Assembly: GCA_009926135.1 (NCBI GenBank)
Contig: RFPL01000010.1
Coordinates: 55,965 to 119,964, forward strand
Origin: Sphingomonadaceae bacterium
Lineage (GTDB): Bacteria; Pseudomonadota; Alphaproteobacteria; Sphingomonadales; Sphingomonadaceae
Length of the DNA stretch: 64,000 nt
Direction: 5' to 3'
Below the pieces are notes generated by a model, which was given only the letters and a program-made list of their open reading frames with translations, was not told the DNA's origin and searched no databases. Shown here piece by piece: positions 35,719 to 44,412 of the stretch; position 1 is the stretch's first letter; every line of letters begins with the position of its first letter. The position numbers and the translations under genes were made by a program.

Positions 35719-37257
35719 TCAGGACGCCAGGAAGTCCTTAAGCCGCTGGTGGAAGTGCCGGATCTTGGTCTCGCCATAGTTGGCGAAGATGATCTCCTGC
35801 GACTTGATCGATTTCATGCCCTTCTGCACGTGCGGCAGATTGACCACGTCCTGATTGAAGACCTTGGCCAGCATGCCCAGTTCAGGCGCGTCGCAATAGT
35901 CATCGTCGAAATCGAGCCAGTGAACCTTGGCGGGCGCGGGGCGCGGCTGCCCCTTGGCGACGGGCAGCATCAGCATGATCTCGTGGATGCATTCCTCCGG
36001 ATTATCGCCGTGTGGGCGGAACCGGTAGAAGATCGGGTTGAAGCAGCCCCATGGACTGATGTTGGGGAACAGGTTGTAGTAGATCGTGTCGACGAATTCC
36101 GCGTCGCTGACCTGATCAACCTCGTCGCCCAGCGTTTCCCGCCATTTCTCGCGCGCCTGGTGCGCCATCGCGGTGCGGCGTTCGGGGATGGGTCCGCTGG
36201 TGGTTGGATCGGGCTCTTCCTCCCAGCCGGCCGGAAGCCGCCCACCGACCCAGTCGCACAGCTGGATGTCGGCATGATCCAGTTCACCCTCGATGTGGCG
36301 GGCCTGATGATCGAACAGGCCAGTCCGGCCATCGCGCGCCGTCACCCTCACCCGGTCATCACCCATGCGTTCATAGATATTGCCCGACAGCGCGTGGCGG
36401 ACGCGGGAATAGGTCTTGGCCCCTTCCAGCGGCTCGGCCACCAGCGCGGGATTGACGTGCGGGCTGAGCAGTCCGTTGGGCGAGATCGCGCGCGACATGT
36501 TGCCGAACACATCATACTTCGAATTGGCATCGCCCATCGTGTCGAGCAGCGTCGGGTGAGTCGCCACGACGTGATAGGCCTCCATGAAGGCTTCCTGCGC
36601 CACCTTCCAGTTGCAGCGGAGCTTCTTGGCCACATGGACCGCTTTGTAGCGCCGCTCGAACGGGATCGGCTGGAAGTGGCGGTCGATGTCACCCAGGAAC
36701 TGCTCGAACGGCTCGGTCTTGTCATCCGGGTTGATGAACACGAAGCCGCCCCAGCGCCCGACCCGGACCGATGGCAGGCTGTGGGTCTTTTCACTGACCG
36801 AAGGGAAGTCCCACTGGCAGGGCACTTCCTTCAGCGTGCCGTCGATCTTCCAGCCCCAGCCGTGGAACGGGCAGCGGAATTCGCGCAGGCCCTTGGCATC
36901 CTCGGTCAGCAGCGCCCGGCCGCGATGGAGGCAGGCATTGGGATAGGCCTTGATCTCGTCCGGTGCGGTGCGGACGATCAGGAACGAAAGGTGCGCAATG
37001 TCATAGACATGGCTGTCACCGACATTGGGAATGTCGTCCTCATGGCAAGCCATCTGCCAGACCCGCTTCCACAGCCGCTCAACCTCAAGATCGAAGAAAT
37101 CGCGCGAATAATAGATGCTGGGATGCACGATCGTCGGTCCGGGCGGTATCGGGCAATCTTCGCGCAGCGTTGGCGGGACTTGGCGCGTGTCCATGTCCAG
37201 CAATTCGTCGTAACTGATGCCTTTGGACCGGTTGGTGCCCGTCAAGGTCTCGACCAT
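35719..37257 (-). CDS. Rieske-type aromatic ring-hydroxylating oxygenase, alpha subunit
   Basis: This 512-residue oxygenase has the Rieske cluster motif CLHRGRAL...CPFHGWGWKIDG (CxH, then CxxH) at roughly 95-125. The mononuclear iron site lies in QEAFMEAYHVVATHP. The length is larger than typical 430-460-residue alpha subunits; inserts occur in the catalytic half. The substrate is unknown. GAGGAGAGGG precedes ATG 37257. No ferredoxin, reductase or beta subunit gene is adjacent, so electron supply must come from elsewhere. Confidence 0.92.
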   Translation of the reverse strand: MVETLTGTNRSKGISYDELLDMDTRQVPPTLREDCPIPPGPTIVHPSIYYSRDFFDLEVERLWKRVWQMACHEDDIPNVGDSHVYDIAHLSFLIVRTAPDEIKAYPNACLHRGRALLTEDAKGLREFRCPFHGWGWKIDGTLKEVPCQWDFPSVSEKTHSLPSVRVGRWGGFVFINPDDKTEPFEQFLGDIDRHFQPIPFERRYKAVHVAKKLRCNWKVAQEAFMEAYHVVATHPTLLDTMGDANSKYDVFGNMSRAISPNGLLSPHVNPALVAEPLEGAKTYSRVRHALSGNIYERMGDDRVRVTARDGRTGLFDHQARHIEGELDHADIQLCDWVGGRLPAGWEEEPDPTTSGPIPERRTAMAHQAREKWRETLGDEVDQVSDAEFVDTIYYNLFPNISPWGCFNPIFYRFRPHGDNPEECIHEIMLMLPVAKGQPRPAPAKVHWLDFDDDYCDAPELGMLAKVFNQDVVNLPHVQKGMKSIKSQEIIFANYGETKIRHFHQRLKDFLAS

Positions 37258-37391
37258 ATGCCCTCTCCTCACCCGCAGCGGCCTCCGCGCAGCGCGGTTG
37301 GACCGTTCTTGATGCGGAGAGGCTACGTGGCAGGGCGGCACCGACCTTGACCTGAGTCAAAGGCCGGCCTGTCAAATTGGCTAGCGGCTGG

Positions 37392-38951
37392 TCAGCCTGC
37401 TGCGGCGGCCAGTTCGGCGCGCAGCTCCGATTTCAGGATCTTGTTCGCGCCGCTCAGTGGCATCGGCCGCTCGCGGATGTCGATGCTGCGCGGGCATTTG
37501 TAATGGGCGATCAGGCCGCGGCAATGTGCGATCAACTCGCTCTCGGTCGCGGCCATCCCTTCACGCAGGTTGATCACGGCATGGACGGCCTCACCCCAGT
37601 GCGGATCCGGCCTGCCGATGACTGCGCACTGCGCGACCGCCGGATGCGCGGCCAGCGCATTTTCAACCTCTTGCGACCAGACGTTTTCACCGCCGGTGAT
37701 GATCATGTCCTTCAGCCGATCGACCACATAGAGATAGCCGGCCTCATCGAAGTAGCCGATGTCGCCCGTGTGCATCCACCCGCCGCGCAGCGCCTCTGCG
37801 GTAAGGTCGGGCCGGTTCCAGTAGCCCTGCATCACCATCGGACCGCGCGCGATCACTTCGCCATGGGTGCCAGCCGGGACAGGCTGGTCCTCGCCATCGA
37901 CCACGGCCACTTCGGCCAGCATGGCCGGGCGTCCGGCCGATCGCAGCCGGCCGCCCGCCGCCGCATCGGGCAGGTGATCACGCCAGCCCAGGATTGTGAC
38001 CACCGGAGAAAGCTCGGTCATGCCATAGGACTGGAGCAGCCGGGCCTGGGGTAACGCCGCCATGAATTCGCGCAGCAGCGGCTCGGGCATGGCGGCCGAG
38101 CCATAGGAGACATAGCGCAGGCTCGACAGATCAGCCGTGCGCAGCGCCGGCTCGTCCAGCAGCATGCGGAACATGGTGGGGACGAAGGTGGCGTGTGTCA
38201 CCCCGGTCCGGGCAATTTCCGCGATCACTTGGCCGGCGGCGAAGCGCGGCAGGAACACGTGGGTTCCAGCCACGTGGGTGGTCGAAAACAGCCGCGCTGC
38301 AGAGGCGACGTGGAACAGCGGGCCATGATGCAGGTGCACCGTTTCTTCAGTCATGCCGAGTTCGGGGACGACGTTGGCGGTGTTCGCGCAGAAGTTGGCG
38401 TGGCTCAGCATCACGCCCTTGGCCGCGCTGGTCGTGCCGCTGGTGTAAAGCAGGCAGGCCAGATCGTCACCGCAGCGCCCGGTATCCGCGACCGGTTGGT
38501 GGTTTGCGACCAAATCCTCGTAGGCCAGAAAACCTGCCGGGGCCGATCCGGCTGCGCAATGGATCAAAGCCCGCCGGCTTCCATCCGGGTCCATCTCCAA
38601 CACTCCGGCCAGGTCAGCGAAATCGGGACCAAGCAAGACCACCGCCGGTGAACAATCGTTGGCTTGCGCCACGATCTCGCCCTGACCGAGCCGGTGGTTA
38701 AGCGGCACGATCACCCCGCCCGCCTGCATCGCGGCATAAAAGCATTCGAGCGTCCGATGGCTGTTGAGCGCCAGCAGCACGATCCGGTCACCCGGCTGCA
38801 CGCCCAGGTCCAGGAAAGCGCCAGCAAGCCGGCTGACCCGGTCGGCAAATTGCCGCCAGGTAAAGGCTTGCTCGCCATCGATCACGGCCACCGCATCGGG
38901 CCTGATCGACACGGCGCGGCGGATTGCCTGGGTCAGACTGAAACCACTCAT
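37392..38951 (-). CDS. Acyl-CoA synthetase (AMP-forming, class I adenylate-forming enzyme)
   Basis: This 519-residue ligase has the AMP/ATP motif LLYTSGTTSAAKGVMLSH, the YGMTELSP motif, GWMHTGDIGYFDEAGYLYVVDR and the C-terminal hinge plus Lys region MPLSGANKILKSELR. It activates a carboxylic acid with ATP and CoA. The substrate could be a medium-chain or aromatic acid. It is on the same strand as the Rieske oxygenase gene, which follows after 134 bases. Confidence 0.92.
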   Translation of the reverse strand: MSGFSLTQAIRRAVSIRPDAVAVIDGEQAFTWRQFADRVSRLAGAFLDLGVQPGDRIVLLALNSHRTLECFYAAMQAGGVIVPLNHRLGQGEIVAQANDCSPAVVLLGPDFADLAGVLEMDPDGSRRALIHCAAGSAPAGFLAYEDLVANHQPVADTGRCGDDLACLLYTSGTTSAAKGVMLSHANFCANTANVVPELGMTEETVHLHHGPLFHVASAARLFSTTHVAGTHVFLPRFAAGQVIAEIARTGVTHATFVPTMFRMLLDEPALRTADLSSLRYVSYGSAAMPEPLLREFMAALPQARLLQSYGMTELSPVVTILGWRDHLPDAAAGGRLRSAGRPAMLAEVAVVDGEDQPVPAGTHGEVIARGPMVMQGYWNRPDLTAEALRGGWMHTGDIGYFDEAGYLYVVDRLKDMIITGGENVWSQEVENALAAHPAVAQCAVIGRPDPHWGEAVHAVINLREGMAATESELIAHCRGLIAHYKCPRSIDIRERPMPLSGANKILKSELRAELAAAAG

Positions 38952-39036
38952 GGCCCCACCCTTGCGCGGCTGAGCCGAAGTCCGTCAAGCCCGGCCTCGA
39001 CCTGCGCAAGCCGCCGCGAGGCCGGCAGACGGCTTA

Positions 39037-40272
39037 TCACGGCGTGATCACCGCGATCATGCGGATATCGTTGACATTGGTCCGCGTCGGCCCGGTCATG
39101 ATCAGGCCACCGATGCGCTTGAACAGCCCATAGCTATCGTTTGTCGCAAGGGCGGCCTGGCATGTGGTCGTAGCTGCCCGCGTTGCACAGTCGAAAAAGC
39201 CGCCGGCATTGTCCTCGCTGCCGTCGATCCCGTCGCTGTCGGCGGCAAGTGCGGCGATCGGCGCGCCTTCTGGCAGCTCCGCCATCAGGCCGGTCAGATA
39301 TTCGAGGTTCGGTCCGCCCCGCCCGCGCCGGTCCCGTACCTCGACCGTCAGTTCGCCTCCCGTGACGAACAGGTGGCAGCCGGGCCGCTTCGCCAGATCC
39401 AGCACTTGCGCCGCGTGAACCCGCCCGACCTCGGCCGCATCGCCGGATAGGTCGTCAGCTGGCCGAATGACGTTCCAGCCATCGGTCCGCGCCGCCTCTG
39501 TCAGCGCATCCAGTGCAGTGCGTCCGTTGGCGATGATCTGCACGGGATGGACCGGGGCCTCGATGACGGCAGCCCGGCGGATGCTCTCTGCCAGCGCCGT
39601 GGTCACAGTCCACCCGCTCTGCGCAAGCAAGGCAATGGCCCGCTCCGGCTCATGCCGGCAGGCAATCGATGGACCCGAGGCGATCGCCGCCGGATCATCG
39701 CCCACCACGTCCGAAATCAGATAGGTATGCATATCACCCGCTGCTGCCGCAGCCGCAGCGGCCAGCCTACCGCCCTTGACCTGCGAGAGGTGCCGCCGGA
39801 CCAGGTTGATGTCGCCAATCGCCATGCCCGACCGGACTAGGTGCGCCGTGATTTCACGCTTCTCCTCAAGCGACAGGCCAGGGACGGGATCGCACATCAG
39901 CGCGGAGCCGCCGCCGGAGACCAGGAAAATTACCCGATCATCAGCCGTGGCCGAGGCTGCGATTGCGCGGATGCGCCGGCCGGCGTCCAGACTGGCGGCA
40001 TCCGGCACGGGGTGGCCCGCCTCGATAACCTCGATCGCGCCAGTCGTTTGCCGGGGCCCGTGGCCGTAGCGGGTCACGACGCAGCCGCAGACTTCGCCCT
40101 CAAGGGTACTGGCCGCGACCTCGGCCATTGCCGCTGCGGCCTTACCGCAACCGAGCACGATCGTTCGTCCCCGGGGCCGCCCTTGCGGCAGGACTGGTGG
40201 CAGAACACGCGCTGCGCTGGCAGCCGCAACTGCAAGACCAAAGTAGCCAGCCAGAACTTCGCGCAAGACCAT
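39037..40272 (-). CDS. Glycerate 2-kinase (GckA/TtuD, DUF4147-MOFRL)
   Basis: This 411-residue protein has an N-terminal DUF4147 domain (TIVLGCGKAAAAMAEVA, VIEAGHPVPDAASLDAGRR, FLVSGGGSALMCDP) and a C-terminal MOFRL domain (CHLFVTGGELTVEVRDRRGRGGPNLEY, split by Gly). Such enzymes phosphorylate glycerate at C2; older annotations call them hydroxypyruvate reductase. AAAGGAC is upstream of ATG 40272. A link to the surrounding catabolic genes (glyoxylate or glycerate produced from a substrate) is possible but inferred. Confidence 0.9.
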   Translation of the reverse strand: MVLREVLAGYFGLAVAAASAARVLPPVLPQGRPRGRTIVLGCGKAAAAMAEVAASTLEGEVCGCVVTRYGHGPRQTTGAIEVIEAGHPVPDAASLDAGRRIRAIAASATADDRVIFLVSGGGSALMCDPVPGLSLEEKREITAHLVRSGMAIGDINLVRRHLSQVKGGRLAAAAAAAAGDMHTYLISDVVGDDPAAIASGPSIACRHEPERAIALLAQSGWTVTTALAESIRRAAVIEAPVHPVQIIANGRTALDALTEAARTDGWNVIRPADDLSGDAAEVGRVHAAQVLDLAKRPGCHLFVTGGELTVEVRDRRGRGGPNLEYLTGLMAELPEGAPIAALAADSDGIDGSEDNAGGFFDCATRAATTTCQAALATNDSYGLFKRIGGLIMTGPTRTNVNDIRMIAVITP

Positions 40273-40477
40273 CGACAGTCCTTTCCCGCCCCGACTGCCG
40301 GGGTACACCATGCCTGGATCCGACTGCTGCCGGAACTTCCGCCTCGCAGCAATACCGCCTCAACCCTGCCCGTGATCCACGCCGCCGGTCCGGCCCATCC
40401 GCCCAGGCCTTACCGCTCTGGCTATAACTTTCGCCGCCGTGTGCCCTGGCGCAGATCGTCACTGGCAAAAGTGATTA

Positions 40478-40493
40478 TGCAACAGTTGTTGCA
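40478..40493. promoter_or_regulatory. Probable TetR-type operator upstream of the Rieske/TetR unit
   Basis: TGCAACA-GT-TGTTGCA is a perfect 7-2-7 dyad, 42 bases before the Rieske oxygenase start (40536) and in the gap to the divergent glycerate kinase. Size and symmetry fit a TetR-family site, and a TetR gene is in the same unit. Confidence 0.55.
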
Positions 40494-40535
40494 AACAGGA
40501 TAACCAAGCGGCCTCGGAGCAGCAGGAGCCAGACG

Positions 40536-41816
40536 ATGGACGGCACTTTGGACAGAACGGCAAGAGCGGGAGCGCCGCGATCCGCCGCGAATCTCTCGCC
40601 GGCTGCGCGGGCCAGGCTCGAAGAACAAGCTGGCGTACTGCTTGGGCACGATGCGGACGCGACCTTCGCGCAGGCTCCTGGAGTGATGACCGCAAAGGCC
40701 AGCAACTATGTCAGCACAGAGCAATTCGAGGCGGAAAAGCGGCTGATCTTTCGCCGGATCCCGCTGGTTCTGGCCGCATCGTGCGAACTGCCCAATCCGG
40801 GGGATTTCAAGACGGTGGAAGTTGCCGGGATACCGGTGCTGCTGGTCCGTTCCCGCGATGGCTCGATCCACGCCTTGCTGAACAGCTGCACCCACCGCGG
40901 TGCGGCGCTGGCCGCCGGCTGCGGATCGGCGGCGCGCTTCACCTGCCCCTATCACGGGTGGACCTTTGCTCAGGATGGCGCCCTGCTCGGCGTTTCCAGT
41001 CCGGGTGATTTCGGCGCCATCGACAAGCTTGCTCTCGGTCTGAAGCGTTTTCCTGTGGCGGAGCGGTCAGGTCTGATCTGGGTCATTCTCGATCCCGACA
41101 GCCCGCATCAGCCTGCCGATCTGCTCGCAGGGATCGACGATATGGTCGCAGCCTTCGGGCTTGAAAGCTGGACCTTTGTCGAAAGCAGGGCGCTGCCTGG
41201 TCCAAACTGGAAACTGGCCTTTGATGCCCACCTTGAGTTTTATCACGTCCCGGTGCTGCACCGCGAAACTTTCGGCCCGGATCGCAGCAACCGCGCATTC
41301 TATTTCGCCCAGGGTCCGCACCAGCGGGTGATCGCCCCGCGCGGCCGCCCCGGCGTAGCTGCCCGGGACGATCTCTACGCCCTCGGCCGGGTGCCGGCAG
41401 CAAGTGAGCCGGTGGATCCGCTCCTGATTGGCGAGTGGATCCTGTTCCCTGCTGTCTCGATCAACACGTTCTACCCCAATGGCCAGCGCGGCGTCCTGCT
41501 TTCGATTGTCCTGCCCGGCCCCGAAGTCAGCCAGTCGGTCACGATCCAGACTTTCCTGGCGGAGTCCCCTCCTGATGCGCAGACCCGCAAGGAAATGGGC
41601 GACTTGTGCGCTTTCCTGGGCAAGGTCGTCGGGGAAGAGGATCTGCCGACTTCCGCCTTCCAGCAGAAAGTCTTTGCCACCGGCCTGATGCCAGAGGTCC
41701 AGTACGGTCGGAACGAGGGCGGGCTGCAGCACTTCCACGGCTGGATTGCCCGCCTCTTGCAGGCGAGCGATGCCGAACTTCCCGCGATCCTGGCCAGCCC
41801 GTGCCGGCAGCAATAG
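40536..41816 (+). CDS. Rieske-type oxygenase, alpha subunit
   Basis: This 426-residue protein has an N-terminal Rieske domain with CTHRGAALAAGC and CPYHGWTFAQDG, and the catalytic iron site FDAHLEFYHVPVLH. It has usual alpha-subunit length and is clearly different from the Rieske protein at 35.7-37.3 kb. AGGAG lies 7 bases before the ATG. The TetR gene starts inside its 3' end (GTG 41801), then come an OYE-type reductase, a flavin dehydrogenase and an SDR, all in one direction. No dedicated reductase component is visible. Confidence 0.92.
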   Translation: MDGTLDRTARAGAPRSAANLSPAARARLEEQAGVLLGHDADATFAQAPGVMTAKASNYVSTEQFEAEKRLIFRRIPLVLAASCELPNPGDFKTVEVAGIPVLLVRSRDGSIHALLNSCTHRGAALAAGCGSAARFTCPYHGWTFAQDGALLGVSSPGDFGAIDKLALGLKRFPVAERSGLIWVILDPDSPHQPADLLAGIDDMVAAFGLESWTFVESRALPGPNWKLAFDAHLEFYHVPVLHRETFGPDRSNRAFYFAQGPHQRVIAPRGRPGVAARDDLYALGRVPAASEPVDPLLIGEWILFPAVSINTFYPNGQRGVLLSIVLPGPEVSQSVTIQTFLAESPPDAQTRKEMGDLCAFLGKVVGEEDLPTSAFQQKVFATGLMPEVQYGRNEGGLQHFHGWIARLLQASDAELPAILASPCRQQ

Positions 41817-42397
41817 ATCACGATCAGCGCCGGCTCGCGCTGGCCGAAGTGGCCGCCGACCTGGTAGCTGCAGGCGGCGCCGACGCCGCGACCATGCGGG
41901 CAGTGGCCCAGGCAGCCGGATTCAGTACCAAGGCCGTGACGCACTACTTTGCTGACAAGCGCGCCCTGATGCTGCTGACCTATCGCCATGCTGCTCTCAG
42001 TTCCCAGGCGTTGACCGATGCCTCGCAGCCGGTCGGCCGGGCCGATGTCGCCGCCCTGCTGCATTCGCTGCTGCCGATCGACGCAAAGGTCGAACGCAAC
42101 TGGCGGGTCTGGTTCTCGTTCTGGGGGCTGGCGATTGCCGACCCGGAATTCGCCGCCGAGCAGCGCGACCGGGTTCGCGATTTCGTGGGCCGGATTGCGG
42201 CCATTCTTGCATCCGACCCACGCTTTGCCGACCTTTCGGCCGAGGAGCGTCCAGCCCTTGCCGAAGACTTGCTGGCCCAGTTGATCGGCATCGTCACCCA
42301 GGTGGTGTTCGATCGTGAGCAATGGCCGCCCAAGCGGCAGATCGGCGCAATCGACCGGGCGCTGCTCCGCAGTGCCAAGGCAAGGAAATCAAGCTGA
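41801..42397 (+). CDS. TetR/AcrR family transcriptional regulator
   Basis: This 198-residue repressor has an N-terminal helix-turn-helix at about 32-51 (TMRAVAQAAGFSTKAVTHYF) and a helical ligand-binding domain. GTG 41801 overlaps the Rieske gene by 16 bases, so the two are probably translated together. It likely represses this operon through the palindrome at 40478, released by a pathway compound; that is inferred from position. Confidence 0.85.
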   Translation: MPAAIDHDQRRLALAEVAADLVAAGGADAATMRAVAQAAGFSTKAVTHYFADKRALMLLTYRHAALSSQALTDASQPVGRADVAALLHSLLPIDAKVERNWRVWFSFWGLAIADPEFAAEQRDRVRDFVGRIAAILASDPRFADLSAEERPALAEDLLAQLIGIVTQVVFDREQWPPKRQIGAIDRALLRSAKARKSS

Positions 42398-42398
42398 C

Positions 42399-44363
42399 AT
42401 GGCGCTGACCCACGTTCTTGAACCCATCCGCATCGGCGGCTGCCTTGTACCCAATCGCGTGGTGCGAACCGCCCACGCCACCGCGATCGGCGGCGGCGTG
42501 ATGAGCGACGACCTGATCGCATATCATGAACGCCGCGCGCGAGGCGGCGTGGGCCTCACAATTCTGGAGATCCTTGGCGTCCATCCCACCAGCCTCGCCC
42601 CGCTCAACATGATCGATCCGACACTTGACGCCGGATACGCCAAACTACTGCGCGCAGTGGAACCGCACGGCATGAAGGTGTTCCAGCAGATCTGGCACGC
42701 CGGGCACAATGGCCGGACCATCGATGGTTCGCCGCCGTGGGGCCCGTCCACAGTCGCAAACCCGCTGGGCGCGGACGTACCGGTTCCGATGACCAAGGCG
42801 ATGATCGACGAAATCGTCGCCGCCTATGCCGCCGCCTGCACTCGCTGCGAGCGGGCGGGGCTGCATGGTGCCGAAGTCCACGGCGCCCATGGCTACCTCA
42901 TCCAGCAGTTCCTCTCACCCAATATAAACCGGCGTGACGATGATTATGGCGGCTCGTTCGAGAACCGGATGCGCTTCATGCTGGAAGTGATGCGGGCCTG
43001 TCGGACCGCGACCTCCAGGAATTTCGCCCTTGGCATCCGGCTGGCCTCCGACGGCAGTGCCGGCGGCGTCGGGACAGATGACAACATCCGCGCCGCACAG
43101 ATCCTTGAAGCAGAGGGGTTGATCGACTTCGTCAACGTCAGCCTCGGCAGCTATCACAGCTTTCCCAAGATGATCGGGGGAATGCACGAACCGGCTGGCT
43201 ATGAACTGCCCGAAGCCGTGCCGGTCACCCGGGCAGTCAAGGTGCCAACGATTGTTACCGGCCGCTTCCGAACCCTGGAGGAGGCCGACCAGACGATCCG
43301 CGCCGGCGATGCCGATCTGGTTGGAATGACGCGGGCGCACATTGCCGATCCTGATATCGTCCGCAAGACGCGGGAGGGACGCGTCACGGAAGTACGCCCC
43401 TGCATTGCCTGCAATCAGGGCTGCGTCGGCGGGCTGTTCGACGCCGGCAGGGTGGGCTGTGCGGTTAATGTTGAGACCGGACACGAGCGCACGCTCGATC
43501 AGGATCTGATTGGCCGTTCCGAAACTCCGGGCAAGATCGTCGTCGTGGGCGGCGGGGTTGGCGGGATGGAGGCGGCCCGCGTTGCCGCGCTGCGCGGACA
43601 CCGCGTCGTCCTGTTCGAGGCAGCGCCGCGGCAGGGCGGTGCGCTGCTGCTCGCTGCGCGACTGCCAACCCGCCATGGCATCGCCGATATTGCGACATGG
43701 CTTGAGCAGGAGATTTACCGCCTCGGTGTCGATGTGCGCTTGTCAACATACGCCGAGGAAGCGGACATCCTTGCCGAAGTCCCAGACGCGGTGATCGTCG
43801 CGACCGGCTCAATGCCGCGGATGGACGGGGTCCAGAACTCAAATCCCGGCGAGCCGATCATAGGACACCGCTTGCCGCATGTCCTATCCAGCCACGACGT
43901 ACTGGCCGCCAATCGCCGGTGGGGGGGGCAGCAGGTTACCGTGCTCGATGATACCGGCCACTACGAAGCACTGGGCATTGCCGAGCATCTGGTGGCGGAT
44001 GGTGCCAGCGTGACTTTCGTCACACCTTTCAAGCAGCTCGCCTTCAAGGTGGAGAACGCGCTGATGGTCGAACCGGCCCTGGAACGGATCGCGGCGGCCA
44101 GCGGCAGCATGGAAATCCATTTGCGCCACCGCATTGTCGCCGTGCGCGACGGTCAGGCGGATCTCGCCCCGACCCACGCTGGTCCGTCACGCACGATCGC
44201 CGCTGATGCAGTGGTGCTGGTCACACCGAACCAACCCCTTAACGCTGTTCAAGCGGCGCTGACCGGCAAGGTAGCGCGGGTCACGAGCGTTGGTGACGCG
44301 CTCAGCCCCCGCAACTTGCAGCGCGCCATCCACGAAGGCCACCTTGCAGCGCGCACCCTGTGA
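42399..44363 (+). CDS. Old Yellow Enzyme/2,4-dienoyl-CoA reductase-type FMN-FeS-FAD oxidoreductase
   Basis: This 654-residue enzyme has an N-terminal TIM-barrel FMN domain (PIRIGGCLVPNRVVR, HGAHGYLIQQFLSPNINRRDDDYGG), the 4Fe-4S cluster Cys set CIACNQGCVGG plus a later Cys (about 340-362), and a C-terminal FAD/NAD domain (IVVVGGGVGGMEAARVAALRG). This three-domain layout is that of bacterial 2,4-dienoyl-CoA reductases and N-demethylases such as trimethylamine dehydrogenase. Substrate class cannot be decided. AAGGAA is upstream of ATG 42399, directly after the TetR stop. Confidence 0.9.
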   Translation: MALTHVLEPIRIGGCLVPNRVVRTAHATAIGGGVMSDDLIAYHERRARGGVGLTILEILGVHPTSLAPLNMIDPTLDAGYAKLLRAVEPHGMKVFQQIWHAGHNGRTIDGSPPWGPSTVANPLGADVPVPMTKAMIDEIVAAYAAACTRCERAGLHGAEVHGAHGYLIQQFLSPNINRRDDDYGGSFENRMRFMLEVMRACRTATSRNFALGIRLASDGSAGGVGTDDNIRAAQILEAEGLIDFVNVSLGSYHSFPKMIGGMHEPAGYELPEAVPVTRAVKVPTIVTGRFRTLEEADQTIRAGDADLVGMTRAHIADPDIVRKTREGRVTEVRPCIACNQGCVGGLFDAGRVGCAVNVETGHERTLDQDLIGRSETPGKIVVVGGGVGGMEAARVAALRGHRVVLFEAAPRQGGALLLAARLPTRHGIADIATWLEQEIYRLGVDVRLSTYAEEADILAEVPDAVIVATGSMPRMDGVQNSNPGEPIIGHRLPHVLSSHDVLAANRRWGGQQVTVLDDTGHYEALGIAEHLVADGASVTFVTPFKQLAFKVENALMVEPALERIAAASGSMEIHLRHRIVAVRDGQADLAPTHAGPSRTIAADAVVLVTPNQPLNAVQAALTGKVARVTSVGDALSPRNLQRAIHEGHLAARTL

Positions 44364-44412
44364 TGAGCGGCGCGATAATCAGGGTCGGCAGTTCAAGCAA
44401 AGGAGATCTACG

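Noticed and set aside
35716..37350. A 544-codon plus-strand open frame opposite the Rieske oxygenase
   Set aside because: The minus strand carries Rieske and iron-site motifs; the plus reading shows only shadow composition.
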